DNA of 64,000 bases. Origin: Prorocentrum cordatum (Eukaryota > Sar > Dinophyceae > Prorocentrales > Prorocentraceae). Shown here one piece after another: positions 44,301 to 55,486 of this stretch (its first letter is position 1; every line of letters begins with the position of its first letter). The notes under the pieces were generated by a model, which worked only from the letters and a program-made list of their open reading frames with translations, was not told where the DNA came from and searched no databases. A program made the position numbers and the translations under genes. The stretch is from assembly GCA_963575745.1 (NCBI GenBank), contig CAUYUJ010014260.1:255001-319000 (forward strand). The letters are read 5' to 3'.

Positions 44301-44866
44301 CGCCGTCGACCTGGTCCGACACCCCCACCCCGCCCTGGGACTCTGTTCTTGGGCCACCCCACCCGACAAATTCTCGCCCGAACCGGCCCGCCGTCGACCT
44401 GGTCCGACACCCCCACCCCGCCCTGGGACCTATGCTACTGAGCCATCCCACCCGACAATTTCTCACCCGAAACCGCCCCGCTGTCGACCTGGTCCGACAC
44501 CCCCACGTCGCCCTGGGACCTTTGCTCTTGCCCACCCGACCCGACAATTTCTCGCCAGAAACCGCTCCGCCGTCGACCTGGTCCGACACCCCCACCCCGC
44601 CCTGGGACCTCTGTTTTTGGGCCACCCCACCCGACAATTTCTCGCCCGAAACTGCCCCGCCGTCGACCTGGTCCGACACCCCCACCCGGCCCTGGGATCA
44701 CTGCTCTTGGGCCACCCCACCCGACAATTTCTCGCTCGAAACCGCCCCGCCGTCGACCTGGTTCGACCCCCCCACCCCGCCCTGGGACCTCTGTTCTTGG
44801 GCCACCCCAACCGTCAATTTCTCGCCCGAAACCGCCCCGCCGTCGACCTGGTCCGACACCCACCGC
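41393..44866 (+). repeat. Minisatellite array D, 90-bp units
   Basis: Roughly 37 units of 90 bp contain CACCCCACCCGACAATTTCT, CGCCCGAAACCGCCCCGCCG, TCGACCTGGTCCGACACCCC and CACCCCGCCCTGGGACCTCT. Because 90 is a multiple of three, long frames stay open on both strands (30-residue repeats such as SWATPPDNFSPETAPPSTWS, or GGVAQEQRSQGGVGVSDQVD on the other strand). I found no splice, start or codon evidence for coding. The first ~300 bp (41393-41690) are diverged longer units. The array directly abuts a GT donor at its right end, suggesting it is intronic. Confidence 0.85.
42876..42975. other. Assembly gap of 100 N
   Basis: A run of exactly 100 N sits inside array D, a scaffold placeholder of unknown true size. 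The ~215 bp before it (from CTGGGATCTCTCTTCTCGGG) are repeated just after it, so the array was probably collapsed or unresolved here. Confidence 0.98.
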
Positions 44867-44868
44867 AC

Positions 44869-45171
44869 CTGCGCAAGCCCTTTGCGAAGCAAACACTCTA
44901 ATACTTCAACGAATTCGTGGGTCGCTGTAAAACTGAAGAACCCCAGAAGCGCTGCTGTCTCGCGGTCACATTTGAGGAGCATGGGTTTGCGAAGTTCGTC
45001 ATCGGCACCAATCGGGTGCCACTGAGCCTCGGGGCCTCCATCTTCCCGGACCTCCTTAGCTCCCCGGCGGACAAACGAGTCGATCTCCAGGGAGGATATT
45101 TCCACATAGTTGGATAGGCCCCAATATTTCCAGACTTCCTTCTCGCCCGTCTCACCGCGAAGCCCAGGGGT
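44869..45171 (-). CDS. Internal exon of an unidentified gene
   Basis: The minus-strand frame reads TPGLRGETGEKEVWKYWGLS, then NYVEISSLEIDSFVRRGAKE, LRKPMLLKCDRETAALLGFF and ends HEFVEVLECLLRKGLAQ, about 100 residues. Composition is balanced, non-repetitive and typical of a soluble folded protein. It ends in phase 0 at CAG|GTGCGG, a good canonical donor (G at 44868, T at 44867), immediately followed by array D. The 5' edge is less sure; an acceptor near CTTCGAAG (about 45172) avoids an upstream in-frame TGA. Neither start nor stop is contained, so this is a partial internal exon. Family not recognised. Confidence 0.6.
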
Positions 45172-45204
45172 CTTCGAAGTTCACCTAACTGCATCCCATG
45201 GCGA

Positions 45205-45485
45205 ACAATGCTATGCTGCGCTGTGCTATGCTGTGCTGTGCTGCGCTATGCTATGCTATGCTATGCTATGCTGCGCTATGCTATGCTATGCTATGCTATG
45301 CTGTGCTGTGCTGCGCTATGCTGTGCTACGCTCTGCTATGCTATGCTGCGCTGTGCTATGCTAAAGCTCGGCGAAACTAAGATGAAGGTAAGCTAAGCTA
45401 ACATAAACCTGAGCTGAGATGGAACTAAGCTAAGCTAAGATGAAATAAGCTAAGCTAAGATGAGATAAGCAACGCTAAGCTAAGG
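45205..45485 (+). repeat. Two adjoining pentanucleotide arrays
   Basis: 45207-45362 is (TATGC)n/(TGTGC)n, read as CTATGCTATGCTGCGCTATG. After ~15 bp it switches to (TAAGC)n with AAGATGA interruptions (CTAAGCTAAGATGAAATAAG). The motifs TGCTA and AGCTA differ by one base. Confidence 0.92.
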
Positions 45486-45566
45486 GGACGTCACTGGGGG
45501 AACCACGGGGCGGATGCCGGGGAAACCGCCCGGGGCGATTTACACTGCCCGGCCCTTGAAGAGAAC

Positions 45567-45635
45567 AGGGTAAGAACCCTTCTAGGCAGAGCCTAGGTAG
45601 GGAATACTATCATTATCCAACCTGACAGGGTCAGG
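45567..45635 (+). other. Three consecutive small perfect hairpins
   Basis: AGGGT-AAGA-ACCCT (45567-45580), CTAGGC-AGA-GCCTAG (45582-45596) and CCTGAC-AGG-GTCAGG (45621-45635) are each perfectly paired and lie within 70 bp. They could be parts of a structured RNA or relics of a foldback element. I could not fit them to a tRNA cloverleaf. Confidence 0.55.
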
Positions 45636-45639
45636 AAAT

Positions 45640-45983
45640 GTCCGCCCCGACGTGCTGCGAGGATGTTTCAGGCGATATTGGAGAGGCCACCTCTGGTCAG
45701 GGCGTCTCCAAATCCACAGTTGCGAGAGTGGTTCAGGCTAAACTGGCCGGTCAACGTGTTGCGTGGCCTCTCGGGGCATCTCCGACCTCAGAAGCGCGAG
45801 GGACTCTTGGGCGAAACACACAGGACCACATCAGGACAGGGCATGTGGGAGCTAAGCGTTGCAAGTTGCCAGGATGTCGCAGGTCAAACTGGCCTGACAA
45901 CCTGTTGCGTGGCATCTCGAAGTTCGGGTCATCATCATCAGCAGCAGCAACATCATCAGCATCACCATCAACACCATCATCAC

Positions 45984-46028
<45 letters not shown>

Positions 46029-46405
46029 GATAATCATCATCATCATCATCAGCATCATCATCATGCTAATAATAATAATCCTTATCATAATCATCACCAT
46101 CATCATGACCACCACTACAGCTACCACCACCACCATCATCAGCATCAGCAGCATCATCATCATCAGCATCAGCATCAGTATCATCATCATCATCATCATC
46201 ATCCACCATCACCATCACCATCATAATCACCATCATCACCAACATCATCACCATCATGTTCTTCTTCATCATCCCCATCATCATCATGATCATCATCATA
46301 ATCATCATCATCATAATCAGCATCACCATCACCATCACCATCATCAGCATCATCAGCATCATCATCGTCGTCGACGCCGTCGTCGTCGGTAGCGTCGTCG
46401 TCATT

Positions 46406-46468
<63 letters not shown>

Positions 46469-46475
46469 GTCATGA
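45640..46475 (+). repeat. Diverged duplication followed by a (CAT)n array
   Basis: 45710-45920 contains two diverged ~150-bp copies (GGTTCAGGCTAAACTGGCCG and CGCAGGTCAAACTGGCCTGA, each followed by CGTGTTGCGTGGC or CTGTTGCGTGGC). 45925-46475 is a ~550-bp (ATC)n microsatellite with CAC, CAG and AAT variants. Frames through it (poly-His, poly-Ile, poly-Met, poly-Asp) are not genes. Confidence 0.85.
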
Positions 46476-47819
46476 TCATCATGGGAGCCGCTCGAGAAAC
46501 GGAAGGCCAAAAAGCCAAGGAGGAGGAGGAGGAGGAGGAGGAAGCGACGGGAAAGAGAACGAGGAGGGGCCGAAAAGTCGCGGAAGAAGAGGATAAGGCC
46601 CCGCAGAAGCCCAACCAGGCCTCCAAATGCTCGGAAAAGAACCCAAGATCTACCAAAGACGGCCCAACATACCCTCTGGACACCAGGAACCTGAAGTCGC
46701 CAGACAACTGGAGCGAACCCCGAGAGGGCATCTCAGGACCGTCGCCCCGACAAAAAACACAAACGCCTAACCTAAACGAACGCAGAGAGGCAACCCCTTG
46801 ACCCCTGCTTGAGAAAGTTCCCTAGCCATGAATTCAACTGTACGGGGAACCTCCTTTGGGGTCGGCGGCAGAGGCGGCAGCCTTTAGATAAGGAATCTCC
46901 TTTGTCGCGGACTCGGCGACCGCTTGAGTCGGTGAGGGTGAGGGAGGAGCGTGAGGGAGGAGGAGGAGGAGGAGGAGGAGGAGGAGGAAGATGAGCAGAG
47001 AGAACATTGCGGAATGTGGGGGAGGGGGAAGAGGAGAAGGAGGAGAAATAGAACAACGGAAGGAGGAGGAGGAGGAGGAGGAGGAGGAGGAGGAGGGACT
47101 AGAATGGAAAGAGCAGGAAAGGAATGGGCAGAAGTGGACGTAGTAATGGGCGGGGGAGTACTGTTGCTGGTACTGCCGCTGCTACTGCTCCTCCTCCTCC
47201 TCCTCATGCTCCAATCCTTCCCCCTTGCTCCCTCCCCCTTTCTCCCCTTTCATGCTCCTCCGTGTTACCCCCCTATCCCCCTGTCCCTCCACCTCCCCCC
47301 CATTTCTCGAGAACGGTGGATAGTGGAGTACCTGGCCTTTCGAAGAGAAGTTTCGTATATTTGCGTCGAGTGTTCGAACGTGTTTCCTCTTCTTCTTTGT
47401 TCTGCTCTTCCTCCTCCTCCTCATCCTCCTCTTCCTCTTTCTCCCTCTTCTCCGACTCCTTCTCTTCATCCTTCTCTATCCTCATCCTTCTCCTTCCCCC
47501 AGAATCAAACTATGTTTCCCTGCACCCCCCCCCTCCACCCCCCCCAACAAAAAAAACGCGGCGCGGCCTTCGATTTGGGAGGAAACAACTAAATTCTGGG
47601 GGAAGGAGAAGGAGCGGGAGGAGGAGGAGGAGGAGGCAAAGTAGGAGGAGAAGGAGGCCCCAGATTGTTGTTGTCCCTTATCTGCCCCCCCCCCCCCAAA
47701 AAAAAGGGGGGGGGGAAACGCGAAGCAGTTTTTGTTGTTTGCTGTTTGTGTTCTCCTGGGGGGGGCGGCGGCGGCGAAACAAGAAAGAATCCGACGTGGC
47801 CTCAACTGCTTCCAGGATT
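46476..47819. other. Intergenic DNA with GGA/CTC microsatellites
   Basis: Purine tracts lie at 46518-46545, 46955-46990 and 47058-47098, and pyrimidine tracts at 47185-47215 and 47405-47500. Poly-C/poly-A junctions with poly-G follow at 47686-47715. Nothing assignable as a gene. Confidence 0.5.
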
Positions 47820-49240
47820 CCGATTGAAAGCCCCCACAAGAAGGGTTCAGAGTGACACCATCAACAGAAGGATTCCAATCGGAACCCTCCACAGGAGGAT
47901 TACGATTGAAATCATCCACATGGTGGCTTCTATTGGAATCACCTGCAGAAGGATTGCTAGCGAGATGCTTCGAAAGAAAGAACCCCCCCGTTGGCATTGC
48001 ATTGGCATCGGGTTGGCAATGGTTTGGCCTTGCGCTGGAATTGTGCTTTGGAGTGCGTTGGCATTGCGCTGGCACTTCGCAAGGATTGCGTTGGCGAGTC
48101 CTGATGTTCCGCAGAAGGACTCCCGTTGAAACCCCTACAAGAAGGGCTCCTACTGAAACCCTCCACAAAAAGAGTTCAGATTGAAATTATCCACATAAGG
48201 ATTCCATGCGAAGCCCTCCACTGAAGGATTCCAATCGAAATCTACCACAAAAGATTTCCCCAATTGGCATTGCATTGGCATTGGGATGGGGTCGCCTTGG
48301 CATTGCGCTGGCATTGCGTTGGCACTGCTTTGACATTGCTCTGCCATTGCACTGGCGAGTCCGAAGTACCCCCTCCGCAAAAGGAGTTCTGTTGAAGCCC
48401 TCCCCCAAAAAAGCTTCCCGATTGAACTTTACCTCAAAAGATTGCCACTAGTGGCTTTGCGTTGGCATTGGATCGGAAACGCCATGGCATTGGTTTTGCA
48501 TTGCGTTGGCACTGCGTTGGCATGGCGCTGGCGAGTCCTTATCGGAAGCTCCACCGGACATTTCTGAGTAATCCACCCCAACAAGAAGAATGCATACCCC
48601 CCCCACGCACACACAAGAAGGACTCGAATTGAAATCCCCCACAGAAGGATTGCACTCGAAGCCCTTCACATTAGGATTCCTAGTCAAATCCTGCGAACAT
48701 GGGTTCGCCATGACACCCCAGAAGGATTCTCATTGAAATACACGCCTCCCTTCGCAGAAGGATTTCTATTGAAACCCTCCGCAAGCAAGGGTTCCTTTTG
48801 AGATCCACCACACAGGATTGCCCCCAACGGCAGTGCATTGGCATCTGATTTGAGATCGCATTGGCATTGCGCTGGCATTGCGTTGGCACTGCTTTGGCAT
48901 TGCGCTGGCATTGAGCTGGCGAGTCCCAATGCCTCCCGTCGCAGAAGGACTCCTATTGTACCCCCCAGAAGGGTTCTTATTGACATCTACCACAAGGGAT
49001 TACCCCCATTGGCAAAGCATTGGCATTGGAATAGGGTCGCCTTAGCATTGGTTTGGTATTGCGTTAGTACTGCTGTAGCATTGCTTTGGCATCATTGAAC
49101 TGGCGAGTCCTCATGGCTCCCTCCGCAAAGGACTCCTACAGAAATTTTGTACCTAACTTCCACAGAAAGATTCTTATTGAAATCCACAGACAAAAACCCC
49201 AATTGGCATTGCATTGGCATCGGTTGCCAATGGATTGGTA
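47820..49240 (+). repeat. Higher-order composite repeat (TTGGCATTGC / AGAAGGATTCC)
   Basis: Two alternating minisatellites form about six higher-order blocks. One is a ~10-11-bp unit (GGCATTGCGCTGGCATTGCG) at about 47990, 48260, 48450, 48825, 49010 and 49195. The other is a ~28-bp unit (AGAAGGATTCCTATTGAAAT then CCACCACA). Most blocks are linked by the junction CTGGCGAGTCC. The block period varies from ~180 to ~370 bp. Non-coding. Confidence 0.85.
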
Positions 49241-50639
49241 TCGCATCGGCATGAATAACAAAACAGCTTAAGGAAGGAGTGCATCTATTCATATTGAGAG
49301 AGGTAAGATAAGGATAATGACGAAGAGAAGGGCGCAAGATTGTAAACAAAACCCTCTGAAACACTGAAGTACTCAACAATCATCCGGCCTCCATTTCTCC
49401 TCCTCCTCCTCTTCCTCCTCGGCCTCCGTGTAGGGGAGGGTTGCCGTGGCGTCGTCTGGGGGCGGTATAAAGCCTCCAGTCGATTCACAACAAGGTCGAA
49501 GCTCCGAACGCTCCTCCCCTGGCGCTAATCCTTAAACGGTCGGCCGCCGCGTTGTTCCGCGACTTCGGCGTTCGAGGTGTTGGGCTTGTGCCGACTTGTC
49601 ATGATGTATGGGGACACGTGTGTCATGTGTCATAACACGCTTATGATTTCACCTGGAATGATTTCACGTTTATGAGTACCTTGACTTTCCAGGTGGGGGG
49701 AGCTCGCCCCTCACCTGGGACACCTACCAGATGTGAGGCCGTCACCTGATCTTTGAAGGGAGGGAGATTCTCCCTCTCCTGGAGAGGCATGTCTCCCACC
49801 ATAGCTCGCCGAACTGATATGTAACGACATCATTTTGAAGAACAGGGCCCCGTGACCCCGCGGAGGGGAAGGGAAGCAGGAGGATGAGGTTACCTACTCG
49901 ACGCGGAGATCCCGATATGTGCTTCAATTTCCTGGCACGTCCCGTTGTGAGCGTCTGGCTGGGAGTCTGGGTGTGGGCATGAATCCGAGTGGGCGACGGA
50001 TGCGACGACTACGGCGGCTACGACGAGGTACAACAACAACGATAACCCACAAACCAACAGATGGTGAGCAGGCGCCCTCCACTCTCCTTGCTCTTCCTCC
50101 CAGGCGTAGTCCCTCACTTATTGTCCTCCCTCCTTTCCTCCAGTCCTTCAGCCTGCTTCTGCTTCCTTCTTCTATCCTCCTCCTCCCTGGCGGCCGTCCG
50201 TCTGTCCTCATGCGTGGCCTTCTTTCCCCTCCCTAGTCTTCGGTCCTCACTCCTCCTTTCGCCTCCCTGGCATTTGTCCTCCTCCCTAGCGGCCTTTTCC
50301 GATGGACTTCCTCTTCTTCCTCGTCGTAGCCCTCCCTTCTTTTCCCTATTCCTCCCGTCTCCTTTCTCTCGCGTCTTCCGTATCTGAAAACGCAGAAAAA
50401 CAACCGAACAGCGAAACTCAAATACAAACTCTCCTCCCTCCTCCTCGGCGGCGGAGAGGGCAGCACAACACTGAGACGGCGACGGCGACGACGACGACGA
50501 AGGAGGCTGCGGCGGCCCCCCCACTCGTCGATCGTCGTCGTCGTCGTCGCCTCCTTTCCTCCTCCTCCTTTCCTCCTCCTCCTTCTCCTCCTCCTTCTCC
50601 TCCTCCTCCTGCTCCTCCTCCTCCAGCTCTTGGAGTGTC
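49241..50639. other. Intergenic DNA, no gene recognised
   Basis: Contains CTC-rich stretches at 49395-49420 and 50545-50635 and a palindromic CACCTGG/CCAGGTG vocabulary at 49650-49750. The minus-strand Glu-rich frame at 50114-50644 is an artefact of the CTC tract. Confidence 0.5.
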
Positions 50640-51140
50640 ACCACCCCAAAGAGCCCCCCTTTAGTGGGGTGCCCACGTTACACGCCTGCTAGATTGCGGT
50701 GAGCACTGGACCATCAGGAGAGGAAACAAACATCTGGGGGTCCAGAGTGAGCGCGCCGCCCGACACGTCCCCACAACACGGGCGCGAATCCTGGAGTGTC
50801 CCTACCCCTGGCGCCCCACCCCCTGGGGTGCCCAAGTGTCACGCCTGCTTTATCTCGGAGAGAGGTGGACCACCAACATAAAAAAAAGTCTTGGAGTCAA
50901 AACATGCAAACCGCCTGAAACATCCCCACAACCTGGGCGAGAACCCTTGAGTGTCCCTACCAGTGGCGACCCCTACTTGGGGTTCGCAAGTGCAGCGCCT
51001 GCTATACTGTATCGGGGGGGTCAAGGCAAGCAAACCCTGATATACCCACACTCCGAGCGTGAATCCTGGAGTGTCCCCACCCCTGGCGGCCCCCCCTGCG
51101 GGTGCCCAGGAGCCACGCCTTTTATATCGCGGTGAGCTGT
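50640..51140 (+). repeat. ~150-165-bp tandem repeat, about 3.5 units
   Basis: Units share GGAGTGTCCCTACCCCTGGC, GGGGTGCCCAAGTGTCACGC, CTGCTTTATCTCGG, ATCCCCACAACCTGGGCG and CGAATCCTGGAGTGTCCC. Copies are diverged and internally variable. Non-coding. Confidence 0.8.
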
Positions 51141-51964
51141 GGAACATCACTAACACTGACTCTGAATATGAGTGCGAATGATTCTGGATAAGAAGACAGT
51201 CTGGGTGGGGAAGTGGTGCGGCTGAGTCTGAGTGAGGAAGAGTGAGTCTGAATGTGGGTGAACCTGAATCTCAGCACGTCCGAGTCTAAATGAGTAGAAG
51301 TGTGATGTGGGCGAGGGCGGAAGATAAATGATGTGAGTATGACCTGGGCGAAAGTGATCTGATATTGAGAGAGCCAGAATAGGACCAGTGTGTGCGAGTA
51401 GTCTGGGTGAGGGAATGAAAGGAAAAGAGGAAGATCTGAGTGATCTGCTTAAGAAAGATGACGGTGAGAAGGAACGAGGAGGCCCGGAGACGCCTAAACA
51501 CTGACAATAGTCCCATAGCATGATATGGGGGAAACAAAAGAAAGCGGGAGGAGACATGAGTAGGCGATGCAAGAACGATGCTGGGGGAAAGAGGGAGGAA
51601 GAGGAAGGGCAATGAGAAGGACACTGGGGGGACACCGGGAAGGAGGACAGACCAGTGTAAACCCAAGAGTCGTCAACGGTGTTGGAATTAACCTTCCCCC
51701 CAAGCTCCCTCTTCATACGCCCCTGCAAAAGTTCATTTCCATTGAGGGAACCGCCTCGTTGGAAGACAATTTGAAGATCTTGAAGCATGCCAGAAAAAAG
51801 TTCTCTGGATTACTACGCCACGGATCAACCTGACTGCTGCGGCCTGACAATCTAGTACCGTACCAAAGCGCTATTTTCGGGACTTCAACTCCGCGAACCG
51901 ACATAACAGTTCCGCCCGCGTAATCCTGAACCCTTCCAAAACACCGTTTCTGGCACGTTGACCA
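51141..51964. other. Intergenic DNA; GAGTCTGAGTG-type short repeat
   Basis: 51150-51420 is built of TGAGTCTGAATGTGGGTGA-like 10-12-bp degenerate units. The rest is unique. A short plus-strand frame at 51700-51833 (KFISIEGTASLEDNLKILKH) has some coding character but is too short to call. Confidence 0.45.
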
Positions 51965-52335
51965 TGGGAATCCGTGGAACTCTTGCACATTCTTAGAACG
52001 AGTGTGCGCGGCGCTGAAGCGAGAGCCACATTTTGAAAAGGAGCCGCCCTCAATCCGTGAAGCCAGTGCAAAGGTTTAGAACAAAAGCGCGCGGCGGTAC
52101 GGCGATCACCACAATTTGAAAACCACCTGTCCTCAATCCGTGAAGCTATTGCACAGCTATGAATCGAATGTGTCGGTGAGAACCACACTTTGAAAACCAC
52201 CCGCCCCCAACCCGCGAAACTCTTGCAAATGTTTGAAACGAATGTGCGCGACGTCAGGCGAGAGCCACATTTTGAAAACCACCCGCCCCCAATTCGCGAA
52301 ACTCTTGCAAATGTTTAAACCGAATGTGCGCGGCG
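51965..52335 (+). repeat. ~80-bp tandem repeat, about five units
   Basis: Units read GAAACTCTTGCAAATGTTTG, AAACGAATGTGCGCGACG, GAGAGCCACATTTTGAAAAC and CACCCGCCCCCAACCCGC. The last two units are nearly identical and the first three diverged, so recent growth was at the right end. Confidence 0.85.
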
Positions 52336-53680
52336 GGGACGGAGCACAGAGCAGGGAAAGAAGATGGTGTTGGGGGGGAGGACGAGGTACGGGAGAGGGG
52401 GGACGTGGAAGGCGGGAGAACGAGGAAAAAAAAGGAGGGAGGAAGAGGCTTGATGGGGGTGGGTGAGAAGGAAGGTGGGGGGCGAGACGGACGAGGCGGA
52501 CAAGGGGAAGGGAGGGGAAAAAATGAGACTGGACGAAAGAAGGCGAAGGAAAGGAACTGCCATCGCTCGGACGTCCATTCCTCGTGAACTTGTTCGATTT
52601 CGTGCGGATTATGATATGTTTCGCAAGATGGCCCCATGTGCCTCGATGGCCCCCGCCGGAACAATACACATCCGAGCGATGCCAAGAGGAGGGGTTGGGG
52701 AAATGATGAGGGAGGAGGGAGGATGAGATGAGGGGGAATGATCTAGCATTGGGGGATGGAGGACTGCGCAAGATTGGGTTGGGCACCAGCCATGGGCGCC
52801 GGTTGCGGAAGGCACACGGCGAGAGCCCCGCCACGCTGCTGCCAAAACAGAGCACACAGCGAGAGCACTCAGTAACTTGCCGTGGTCTCTCGGCAGAAGA
52901 GGTGCGAATCGGCATCCTTGCCGCGCGCTCCGGCCGGGGCCCAGCACAGGAGGGAGGAGGATGGGCGCCGAGCCCCTGCGAGCTGACTGCCCCAAGGGAA
53001 GAAGCTCACCGCACTCCGCCGAGGTTTCGGTCAAGCCAGCGGGGCGCGCGGGCACGAGGCGTGAGCCACGGGTCCCATCGTAGGGCGATCGTGCACCCGC
53101 CCGGCGAATTCGTCCATCTTGCATCGCATGCGCAAGCGTTCAGGGAAAGCACCCCAGATGGACGCCTCCGTCACAGCGCCCATCATCCCCAACTGCTATG
53201 GCCTGGACTTGGGCGAGCCTGTGTTCCGACGGACCGCAGGCTGCCCTACCTCCTGGCCGAGCATGGTTTCAGCACCATGCGAAAGCAGCCAAACATCCAA
53301 ATGTCACTCGTAGGCGACAGATCACCACAGGCTCGCTCCCCCCCTGCTTCCTCAGCCCCATAGGCACCACGTTCCATGAGCAAACCAGTCACGACACGAC
53401 GTCCTTCGCGTCGCTCAAGGCCAGGCCTTCCATTTGTTCGTGCACGCGACAGGGCGAGGCCTCCGCGTCCACAAGACGAAGAGCGCCACAGAGGCAAGGA
53501 AAGCCGACGTAGCGGCAGCCTTTGCACAGTCTGTCACCACGCGGTTCGAGACATGAATACCGATCGCCATCGCATGCTACGGCCTAGCGCCCCCAGCGAC
53601 TCTGGGCGGCATGCCCGCTTCCACGTTGGCCAGCCGAACAAAACTCAAAATGCGAAGCTGACCCCAGGGTCTCGGCAGCC

Positions 53681-53719
<39 letters not shown>

Positions 53720-54802
53720 GGCCAGGGAGAAGGGAGGAGGAGGAGGAATGACAGGGAAGAAGGGGGGGTGAGATAAGGGTGGAGGAGGAGCAGGAGGAGG
53801 AGGAGGAGGAGGAGGAGGAGAAAGAGGAGAAAGAGGAGGAGGAGGCAAGGGCAAGGCAAGACCTAGGCAGCTGCTGCCTCTGCTATCGGGCCCACCTCTG
53901 TGAGTGGGAGCTCTGGCCACGACTATTGCTGCTGGTGTGATCAACGCGCTGCTCGGGCAAGCCTGCGGGCCCTTATGACCCAACATGGGCCTTCTAAGCC
54001 CGCTTTAGCACGAAGGCGCACCGCACTTCATTCAACGCTCACATATCGGAGGCGTAGGGCACTTGGGCCCATAACCTCCACCTGGCGGCCGACGGGTGCG
54101 GGGGAGGCGATCAGGGAACACGGTGCCTCCAGAAAACAACACAAACGAAAAGGACAGTGCTGCTGCCACTTCGGGCCGCAAGGTGATTCAGTGCGTGCGC
54201 CTTCGTGCTCCATAGGTTGCCTCATCCTGCCCCACCACTCCACACTCCCCGTCTCACCCTACTCCCCTCCCTCATTCAGCAACAGGAAGCCGACAGGCTT
54301 GAACAAATTTCTGGAAACGCGCAGCCCTTCAAATCGCTGCGATGGCAAAAGCATTTTCATCGATGGAATATTGGCAGGGTCACTCCATTCACTCAGAAAT
54401 GCCAGAGACTTACCATTCCATTGGGTAGAATCAATCACTGCATTCCATGCTGCACTAGCGGAGCCACACCACTTCATCCGGACGTATCGAAAGCTCGCCC
54501 CTCTGTGTTGCACGGGACGCTCCATCTTATTCTGAAGTAGCACATACTCCCCCATCCAACTCACATAACAGAGTCACTCCCATCCACTCAATATTTTCAT
54601 ATACTGACCGCACCCTTCTGAAGTATCAGAGACCGGAATCCCATACCACGATAGCAACAAAACTGCATCATCCATGCTGAACATGCATAGACTCCGTCCC
54701 ACCCGGCTGCTGTAAACTATTGTACTTGTTTCTGCCTGTTGAGCTCTCATATCAATTATATGGCTCTTTCGCTGCCTGCTGCCGCCATTCGCATCAGTCC
54801 AC
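52336..54802. other. Intergenic DNA with GA and GGA microsatellites
   Basis: (GA)n lies at 53684-53718 and (GGA)n at 53787-53855. A diverged ~190-bp duplication (GAGTCACTCC...TATT) spans about 54370-54720. Several frames of 100-200 residues exist on both strands but none shows a domain or a consistent codon signal. Confidence 0.45.
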
Positions 54803-55135
54803 TCACATCGATTGCTCCTGCACTGACGCTTGCACTGCTCTCTCCAGCGCTCCAGATGGCGGGCTGCCTATCTTGACGATTCGTCCTGTGGCCACGAACG
54901 CTCGGATGATGTGTAGGCGGAGCTCGGCTACCATGATCTGCGGATTTTGGCTGCCGTCCCCTGTCTTGTCCTTGTAGCGCTGCGTGAGTGCTGGCCGCGT
55001 GTACGGGCTGATGGCGATGGGGTTGAGCATGAGGTGCAGCTTCGTTTGGTCCGCTTTCTGTGCATTCTCGTTGAACGTCCTCTTGATTCGGAAGTAACGT
55101 ACCAAATCGACAAAGCTCAGCCGCAAGCGTACTGA
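54803..55135 (-). CDS. Possible exon of an unidentified gene
   Basis: The minus-strand frame reads RLSFVDLVRYFRIKRTFNEN, AQKADQTKLHLMLNPIAISP, YTRPALTQRYKDKTGDGSQN and MVAELRLHIIRAFVATGRIV. It then becomes less convincing (SGALERAVQASVQEQSM-stop). Composition is balanced and non-repetitive, unlike surrounding DNA. An acceptor CTGGTCAG precedes it (AG near 55137). No ATG is present, so it is an internal or terminal exon, possibly ending at a donor before its stop. Family not recognised; it could also be a remnant. Confidence 0.4.
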   Translation of the reverse strand, partial: SVRLRLSFVDLVRYFRIKRTFNENAQKADQTKLHLMLNPIAISPYTRPALTQRYKDKTGDGSQNPQIMVAELRLHIIRAFVATGRIVKIGSPPSGALERAVQASVQEQSM

Positions 55136-55438
55136 CCAGTGGTTTGAAAACGGGTGCGGCCAGCGATGGAGACGCTACTCTACCCAATGCCTCGCATCGC
55201 ACAAGGCCGATTCAGCCTGGGACTCAGGAGGATAAGAGTGCTCCTGCACCGCCGCGCACCCCGCCCCCACTCCCGACCCACTCCCCGCCCCAGAGGTCTC
55301 AGGGAGAGAGGCCAGCGGCGGCAAACTAGCTGTCTCGCAGAACCTTCGAGCGCGCAGCAAAACTGGAGGGCCTAAAGAGACTTGGGGTGCTTGCCCTTCA
55401 GCATGTCTTGAAGGCGATAATATCTGGAGTCCCTGACC

Positions 55439-55486
55439 AGGAGGAGGAGGAGGGGGAGGAGGAGGAGGAGGAGGAGGAGGAGAAGG
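55439..55486 (+). repeat. (GGA)n microsatellite at the 3' edge of LINE 2
   Basis: About 15 GAG/GGA trinucleotides start within ~30 bp of the stop codon of the second LINE (read on the opposite strand as CTC), so they may form the element's 3' tail. Confidence 0.9.

Noticed and set aside
40880-44866. Plus- and minus-strand frames of 300-600 residues through array D
   Set aside because: A 90-bp period keeps any stop-free unit open in several frames. Both strands are open equally and no start, splice or codon-position signal favours one.
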